Shown here: positions 58,181-64,000 of the stretch, piece by piece
Numbering within the stretch: the first letter of the stretch is position 1
Layout of the letters: the number at the start of each line of letters is the position of its first letter
DNA from: Malania oleifera
Lineage: Eukaryota > Streptophyta > Magnoliopsida > Santalales > Ximeniaceae
NCBI RefSeq assembly: GCF_029873635.1
Contig: NC_080423.1
Location: 108,641,087 to 108,705,086 of the forward strand
Direction: 5' to 3'
DNA: 64,000 nucleotides
Program-made: the position numbers and the translations under genes
The notes under the pieces: generated by a model
Told to the model about the DNA's origin: nothing
Seen by the model: the letters and a program-made list of their open reading frames with translations, nothing else
The model's database searches: none

Positions 58181-59430
58181 TCAGCTTCTTGCGAATTTCC
58201 GTCCTAGCCTTCTCTATCAGCATTTTACGAACCTCTGGCTGCGACAGCTCCTTTGTAGTAATAGACCTGGCACTTCCAAGAACATTTATCGTTGCAGTTT
58301 CAGGACTCCTCTTTTGAGAAGCAAACACACTTCCCATGCCAACCACTCCATGTCTTATGCCCATTTGATTTGGTATCTCTCATCCAATACCATGCATTGC
58401 ATTTTCATCCATACGCCTTTTCTTCATTCGCCTTTCTCCTCCCAACACAGTTGAACCAGTTATCTGTGCTTCCTCACGCTCTCTCCTCAATTTCTCATAG
58501 GCTGGCTGAACAGCTTGAGCAGCTGAGGAAGTGGACGCCAATGCCCTTCCACCTCCACCTGATTTAGAAATAGAATCTGACTGAAAATTTGCACGATTAA
58601 ATGAGTCAAGACCAGAAAACCCTGTTGCTCCTGCACTTGGGGCAGTAGCTTGTTTCATTCTTGGAGTTTCAGAGTTCCGGTTTGTCACATGAGAGCTTGA
58701 ATTCTGCCGTTGCTGGTATGTAGTCCAAGGAGTGGATGACTTGCGTCCATTTAAAGGTGGGGGTGGCGTCACTACGGCCAAAAAGTGCTCATGGCAATTA
58801 CGGCAAAGAAGAGTGTGGTTGAGATAATTTGTAATAAGATGTTCACACTGCATTTTGCAGCGATAGGGACGCAAAATGTATTTGGTTTTGATGGATAGGG
58901 AACCGCTGGAGTGGGCTTTGGATAAGCAGCACTCTTTTGATCCCTTGTGTTCAAATTAACCATTGGTGAAATTATGGAAACCATTCCTACCAGCTGGCAC
59001 TGATGAATTCCTAGTAGGAATTTTCTGATATAAATCCCTCCGCCTCATGTTATATGCACTTCTTTTGGCTTTATCGGACAACAAACTCTAAGCTTCTGAT
59101 AGAATTTTAAATGCGCCATCGGCCGATCAATTTGTTTTTATCAGGATGAAGAGTGATAGCCAGCTTCTTGTATTGTTTCCTTATCGTATCATCGTCAGAA
59201 TAGGGATCTACATTGGGGACCCCATACCAATCAATCTCACCATTAATTTTCTTCTCAGCTGAGGCGTACACATCAAGAGTGCCAGTAATTGAGGAAGCCA
59301 TCAAGGTCAGCATCAAGCTTTGGGCCATCAAAGCAAATTTTTTTGCTCCAGCAATGTCCTTCTCTGCCATCTTCTCCATTGCAATATCCTTAGCCCTAAT
59401 GGCTTCATCTTTATTACACTCCATCTTCAC
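57696..59430 (-). pseudogene. DnaJ-DUF3444 co-chaperone-like pseudogene, 3'-truncated
   Basis: The 5' part encodes MECNKDEAIRAKDIA, AKKFALMAQS and a J domain with DWYGV and HPDKNK (59107-59430), as in the large plant family of DnaJ proteins with a DUF3444 C-terminus. A frameshift follows KNKLI, and the restored frame has a TAG at SEA*SLLS. After further breaks, 58380-58874 keeps a zinc-ribbon-like segment (CKMQCEHL, LLCRNCHEHF) and the Gly/Ser-rich middle region. An in-frame TGA separates this from 58140-58364 (LNEWTTAAA). Another frameshift at about 58150 leads to 57696-58180 with DUF3444 (FHDFDKYRIEKSF, VWAAYGDDDGMARYYAMIH, MRISWLNSKSNNEL, NWIGSGFPKT). The rest of DUF3444 is lost at the junction with Ty3 gag. 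Confidence 0.9.
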
Positions 59431-59545
59431 TATGTTTGCTGCTGTCTCCTTCTAACAACTAACAGTATCCTTTTTTTTGACAACAGGTAACGAACGTAAA
59501 AGCAAGAAGTCAACCACCAACATCCGGTTCTACAATCTGCAACTC

Positions 59546-61179
59546 CTGCATGCAACATAGAATAAAAATAACTTTAGCAGGGAAGCAGTCAAGTCCATAA
59601 AAAAAAAAAAAAGTTACCACAATAAGAAAACTCTTCCAGCAACGTGGAAATAAACAAAGCGAGGTTAGCGATAAATGGCAAGGTAATGAATGGAAAATTA
59701 TGAGTAACCGACAAATACGAGTTAATGCTTCTTCAAAACAAGCAACCCCAAACTTTTGTGCACTTGATCCAAAAGCCTTCTTGGTGATTGAACCGAAAAA
59801 CGACAAAAGAAAACACGAATTTCAACAGTTTCAAGAACCAATATTTAAGTAACAGAATAGAATCCACAATTAAAAGTTGACAAATGTAATACAGCGCTCC
59901 GAGAGCTGACCATTTGTGCAAAATTACAAGGTTAGAGCAAAACAGTAAGGTCCTGATGATGAAAAATTGCGAGAAAATTATGAGTATCCGACAAATAAGA
60001 GTTAATGCTTCTTCAAATCAAGTAACTCCAAACATTTGAACCGTATAATCTGAAGCAATCTTAATGACCGAAGCAAAAACCCGCAAAAAAAAAAAAACAC
60101 AAAATTCAACAACTTGCTGCACTGAAAAAGTGAAAATTTAAAATAGCACAATAGAATGGACAATTTGATTAAAACAAGAACAGATTTCCCACCGCTGATC
60201 ATTCATGACAAATTACGAGGCTAGAGTCAAATGGGAACGTCATGAATGATGAAATATTGCAAGTAAATTATGAGCAACTGACAAACACAAGTTAATGCTT
60301 CTTCAAATCAAGCAACTGTAAATATTTGAACACTTCTGATCAGAAAATCTTATTAATGACTGAACTGAAAAAGAATCCACAAATCAACATTCAAAATTCA
60401 ACAATTTTAAGCACCAAAATTTTAAAAGGCAGAATATAATTGACACTAAAAATTTGCACGTAAATACAGTGCTCACAGAAGCTAATCATTCATGCAAAAT
60501 CATGAGGCTAGTGCTAAATGGTAAGGTCATGAATGATGAAAATTTGCTAGTAAATTATGAAAAACCGACAAACACGGGTTAATGTTTCTTCAAATCATGC
60601 AACTCCAAACTTTTGATCAACTTTGATCTGAAAGTCCTATAAATTACTGCACTGAAAAACCCACGAAAATATTCAACAATTAAAAAAAAAAAAAAACCAG
60701 TATAGAATTGACAATGAAAAGTTCCACAAACAACAACAAAGTGCTCCCAAAGTTGATCATTCGTGCCAAATTACAAGGAGCATGAAACAAACAACAGTAA
60801 CTGATAACATAAAAACCTAAAGATCTTAGCTCTGGAAAAATTTCACTTATCAGATACTGCAATGAAAAAAAACATGGTCGAAAAGAGTATCATCCCTCAT
60901 TCAAATTTGAAGCAGACGACGAGTCACAGATACCCACTAAACAGATTAACTTCAAACATTCAAATCAAACAAAACCCTTCACCATGGATCTAAAAGAGCT
61001 GAGATTTTGAACAAAACAGTGCAGATTTCACGTTCCAAGTACTCAAATTCTGCAATTTGACTGAAACCCTCATAACCTTAGAACATCGATATTCTCAGTA
61101 AATAAACAATCTACAACAATATAATAAACCCGAAAATTCATATTCCGAACTGAGCAGAAAGAAAGATACGAAAAATTAC
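59546..61179 (-). other. 5'-UTR intron of the DnaJ pseudogene
   Basis: On the minus strand a donor GTAATTTTT follows AAATAG at 61180. An acceptor TGCATGCAG precedes GAGTTGCAG at 59545. A short leader exon (59431-59545) then leads to the ATG. Plant genes of this family commonly have a 5'-UTR intron. The intron contains four tandem repeats of about 285 bp. Confidence 0.6.
59640..60790 (-). repeat. Tandem array, four units of about 280-290 bp, in the intron
   Basis: Anchor blocks ttatgag..ccgacaaat, gttaatgcttcttcaaa and actccaaa..tttga start at 59698, 59978, 60268 and 60554, giving periods of 280, 290 and 286. Units also share aaattacaaggctag-like and caagtcatgaatgatgaaa-like segments. The copies have diverged considerably. 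Short minus-strand frames here are incidental. Confidence 0.85.
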
Positions 61180-61330
61180 CTATTTCCGAGAATGTGAATC
61201 GCAGAGACAGCAGTGATAAATTTGCATGAGAATTTGAGTTTGCCCTGCTTTACGACCGAGGTCATCAAACATCTCCCAAACGGGATCCTTTTTGTGAAAA
61301 TCCCTCGAAACCTAAATCAAATTCTGAAGA
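61180..61330 (-). other. Probable 5'-UTR exon 1 of the DnaJ pseudogene
   Basis: The segment ends at the GTAATT donor (61180). Its 5' limit is a guess from the change to AT-rich sequence, and no clear TATA box was seen upstream. Confidence 0.35.
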
Positions 61331-62401
61331 AAATTAAATGTATATGGCATGGTATAAAAAAAAAAAAAAGGAGCCCTGGTTTTCTGTATTTTAAGTATTT
61401 TTTAAGGGCATTACCTAGCTTTTTGTGTAGGGTAAAAACCTAACCATGGTTATTTTTTAACTCTGGTTAACATTGCTGAATATAGTGGTGTGGTTAGCTA
61501 AATATGGAAAATTTAATTAGTGGGTGGATTTTTCTGAAAACCATAATTCAAAATTTTTTTGACCTCTCTTTTTTTCTTTTTTGTAAAAATTGAAATGGGT
61601 TTAATCTATAAAATGTGGGCCATTTTTTAAGTGCAAAATCAAATAAATCTGTCCAATCACATTTTTGGAAATTAATTTTTTTAATAATTTTTTTGGCTGT
61701 AGTGCAAAATATTTTCAATTTTTAATCAGCATTTACAATTTTTTGCAAAAGAAAATAATTTTTTTAATATTTAAAAATCCTTTTTTTAAGGCACCCTTTG
61801 TAAATGTAAAGCTTCACAAGAGTTAAAGTCCTTAATGTGCAAACAAGAAGCCATAACAGCTTGGGTTTTTGCTTCCTTTGACTTGACCTAAGGATAATAT
61901 CCTAAGCAGGGTTACCTGCCTTGTTTAACTTGGAATGGGATTCCACCACAAGTTACCTTATATGGTTATGTTCCATGGGAAAAGGAATTCTCTGGGAATT
62001 CTAGAACTTAAATTCTACCTTTGTGCTGATAGCAAATGGAAAATCTTCTCTCCTTGCATTTCTCTTCTCTTTCTTTTCTTGTCTAGTCCATTCCTAAATG
62101 TAATAGAAGAGGAGAGTTACACAAAGGGTGTCATTTCCATTGAAGGACATTCCAATGTGTGAGAACGATGGCTTGGTACCTGGTCATATAATCATTAAGT
62201 GCATTTCCTCAAAACCTTTTCTGATCTCTACCACATTGTTCAACTGAGAAATGGCTATTTTGGCAACAATGTAGATCATGCACTGGCCTAAATTAAAGGT
62301 TGTGGTAGAAATAAACCACCATAAAAACACCCTGCCAAGTGCCTACTGCCAGTGCAAAAAACAGGCGACTGTTGTCATTTAGCGATGTATCGAGTGTATC
62401 G
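61331..62401. other. No gene seen
   Basis: AT-rich intergenic DNA between the DnaJ pseudogene 5' end and the transporter 3' end. Short frames (for example 61935-62162) resemble nothing I recognise. Confidence 0.45.
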
Positions 62402-62505
62402 CCATAATTTATTTAGTAGGTCCCATGCCTCGTTAGTGGTGGACCTTGCGTGGGACCCACTCATTGTATGGCGGTGAAGTGTCACAGGACCCATTAAATA
62501 AATGT
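62402..62505. repeat. Nested inverted repeat, possible small MITE or hairpin
   Basis: Inner arms are ggtcccatgc (62419-62428) and gcgtgggacc (62448-62457), with one mismatch. Outer arms (aatttatttagtaggtccc near 62405 and ggacccattaaataaatg at 62487-62504) are also complementary. It is non-coding, and no target duplication was identified. Confidence 0.5.
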
Positions 62506-62980
62506 TCGAGTTCTATGGACCCTTTCAGTTCGCATTCGAAAACCTTCATTCTCCCTCATTTCTTGATTTTAAATGCCAAAAGTCAAACATGTAGATGCAT
62601 TTGAACAAATCCACAATACCATGGTTGCGGAGCATGCAAAACCACTGCCAAAATGTTCACCTGACTCATAATATGTTCTGTATAAACATTTATGCTCACC
62701 CTTAAAAGGGATGAATGATCTCGTGTAGGATGAGAAGAAAACTTTTGTTAGTAATTGGGGCAATTAGGGAGAATAATGCTGTGGATAAATGTAACAACCA
62801 AACCAGAAGGCAGAATAAATCAATGTTTTAAAAAATATTCACTTTTTGTTTATATTTGTAAATAGCTGAGTTGCAGACAATGATTAAAGAAAAATTTGTG
62901 CGTGCAAGTAACCCATAGGGAAGAAAAAAGGACTAATGGGTTTGAGAAGAGGCGTATCCCAAAAGAAGAAGAGACGGTCC
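62506..62980. other. No gene seen; downstream of the transporter gene
   Basis: Intergenic or 3'-flanking sequence. No coding similarity was recognised. Confidence 0.4.
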
Positions 62981-62982
62981 AA

Positions 62983-63292
62983 AACACGAGATTAGACAAA
63001 TCCAACCATGATTTGAGTATCCATCAGCTCCAAAGTTTACAGATACAAATATAGATACTGCCCTTTGTTGATGGTAATGGAAGCCCAGAAGCCATCTCCT
63101 GAATGGTAAGGGAATTTTTAGGCAAACTGCAACTGAAAACAAGAGATCAGACAAATCCAACCATAATTGGACTATCCATGAGCTCCAAAGTTTACATATA
63201 CCAATATAAATACTGCCCTTTGTTGATGGCAATGGAAGCTGTGAAGCCATCTTCTGAATGGTAAGCGGGTTTTTGAGCAAACTACAACTGAA
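62983..63292 (-). repeat. Tandem duplication, two units of about 155 bp, in the transporter 3' region
   Basis: Units share caaatccaaccat, gctccaaagtttaca, actgccctttgttgatgg, ctgaatggtaag and caactgaaa. They start near 62983 and 63138, directly downstream of the transporter stop codon, so probably within the 3' UTR. The minus-strand open frame over them (62933-63382) is a by-product. Confidence 0.85.
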
Positions 63293-63323
63293 ACAACCTT
63301 TTTGTGATTGTTCCCCATGCAAC

Positions 63324-63807
63324 TCAAGTGCGAGACTTTCCATAGAGCTGTGCATAGACACTCTTCGTCCTAAAAACAACAATTGAACTCATTACAACTG
63401 CAATAATGCAGAGTCCTGAGAGGATCCAGCAAGTGAGGGAGTAGCATATGGAACCATCACAAGAAAGAGATTCATCCCCCACAAGAGTAGTCAAATTTGG
63501 TTGAAGGAGGCCAGCTTGTTTTGCCGCATAATAATCATATATGCCACTAGCAATGACGCCAGAGAATATTAGAGAACCAACAGGACATGCCAGTGCAAGG
63601 AAGTTATAGAGGGCGCCAAAACTTTTCAAGCCAAAGAGCTCAGAAACTGCTGCTGGAACAATTGCCCAATGAGCTCCATAACCGAGTCCAGTCAAAACGG
63701 TCACAACATAAATTTGCCCTGGCCAGCCCATAGCATAGTAGAAGAATCCAATTGCCATTATGACCTGAACCACAGCCATTGCCACTGGTCTAGGATAGCT
63801 ATAATTT
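63324..63807 (-). CDS. Nodulin-like MFS transporter, last exon
   Basis: The exon opens after an acceptor (tttttataccag) at 63808 and ends at TGA (63324-63326). It encodes the C-terminal half of the second six-helix bundle: YSYPRPVAMAVVQVIMA, FYYAMGWPGQIYVVTVL, TGLGYGAHWAIVPAAVSELF, GLKSFGALYNFLALACPVGS, then a final hydrophobic segment and the conserved tail YAQLYGKSRT. Four membrane spans are visible. GAHW, SELFGLK.FGALYN and the LYGK-RT tail are typical of the plant NFD4-like/nodulin-like family. The frame is intact, so this could be a functional gene running off the right edge. It is upstream of, and on the same strand as, the orphan first exon at 4.9 kb, so the two are different gene copies. 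Confidence 0.9.
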
Positions 63808-63943
63808 CTGGTATAAAAAATAGAAAATGAAAAAAAAAAAAGAAAAAGTGAGAGAATGTTGCCTAAATTACATCCCAAAATAAAAAAAATAAAAAATAAA
63901 TAAAGAGATCAAATTTGTGACTCGTGAAGAAAGTGAACTACAC

Positions 63944-64000
63944 CTTATGATGATCTCGGAGAAGTAGCCGCCGCCAACACGACCAAGAAAATTCCAAATG
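63944..64000 (-). CDS. Nodulin-like MFS transporter, penultimate exon (partial)
   Basis: The minus strand encodes IWNFLGRVGGGYFSEIII and ends in a split Arg codon (AG) at a GTGTAG donor. Joined to the A at 63807 it reads on into NYSYPRP, so both exons are in one frame. GRxGGGYxSE is the conserved loop motif of the second half of MFS proteins of this family. The exon continues beyond 64000. Confidence 0.85.

Noticed and set aside
58292-58567. Plus-strand open frames over the DnaJ pseudogene (also 57930-58454)
   Set aside because: They are antisense shadows of minus-strand coding sequence that has clear DnaJ-family similarity.
62933-63382. 149-codon minus-strand frame downstream of the transporter stop
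   Set aside because: It is a by-product of the 155-bp tandem duplication in the 3' region and overlaps the last exon in another frame.
4865-63807. A single giant transporter gene spanning the window from the terminal exon to the first exon
   Set aside because: Both exons are on the minus strand, but the C-terminal exon lies upstream of the N-terminal one, so they cannot belong to one gene in this order.

Overview
The window looks like nuclear DNA of a flowering plant, probably a eudicot. It is AT-rich, its recognisable genes have introns, and about three quarters of it is LTR-retrotransposon DNA in successive nested layers. No complete, intact protein-coding gene lies wholly inside the window. 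The host-gene content is one orphan first exon and one set of terminal exons of nodulin-like (NFD4-type) major facilitator transporters, plus one DnaJ-DUF3444 pseudogene. All three are on the minus strand.

Layout. 1-7.4 kb: a decayed LINE 3' end, short tandem duplications, and the first exon of a nodulin-like transporter (4865-5206, minus). 7372-13124: a decayed Copia element with both LTRs and a 1-mismatch target duplication; a Ty3-type solo LTR (9600-11829) is nested in it. 13.1-16.1 kb: unrecognised AT-rich DNA with a probable LINE RNase H relic. 16.15-52.9 kb: three head-to-tail copies of a roughly 10.9-kb unit. Each unit holds a hAT-like MITE, a minus-strand solo LTR, a minus-strand LTR element with only about 450 bp of interior, and a plus-strand gag-only Ty3 element whose 5' LTR is fused head-on to the minus element. 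Copies 1 and 2 are almost identical. Copy 3 is more diverged and carries two private solo-LTR insertions in opposite orientations (40310-42491 and 46595-48742). The gag element of copy 3 runs on to zinc knuckles, a polypurine tract and a 2.5-kb 3' LTR (53491-55967).

55.97-61.3 kb: a minus-strand Ty3 gag-protease-RT fragment joined in frame to the DUF3444 domain of a broken DnaJ gene. That gene's 5'-UTR intron holds a four-copy tandem array of about 285 bp. 62.4-64 kb: a hairpin repeat, a 155-bp tandem duplication, and the last two exons of a second nodulin-like transporter, which continues past the window edge.

Most unusual points: (1) both internal junctions of the triplication carry the same 19-bp templated insertion, so one replicative-repair event was later copied by homologous exchange; (2) LTRs of both Copia and Ty3 type carry arrays of the CpG-rich palindrome TCGTCGACGA just upstream of their TATA boxes; (3) a DUF3444-gag chimeric reading frame. 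Boundaries were read by eye from TG/CA ends, target duplications, primer-binding sites and alignment between copies. Identity percentages were not computed.
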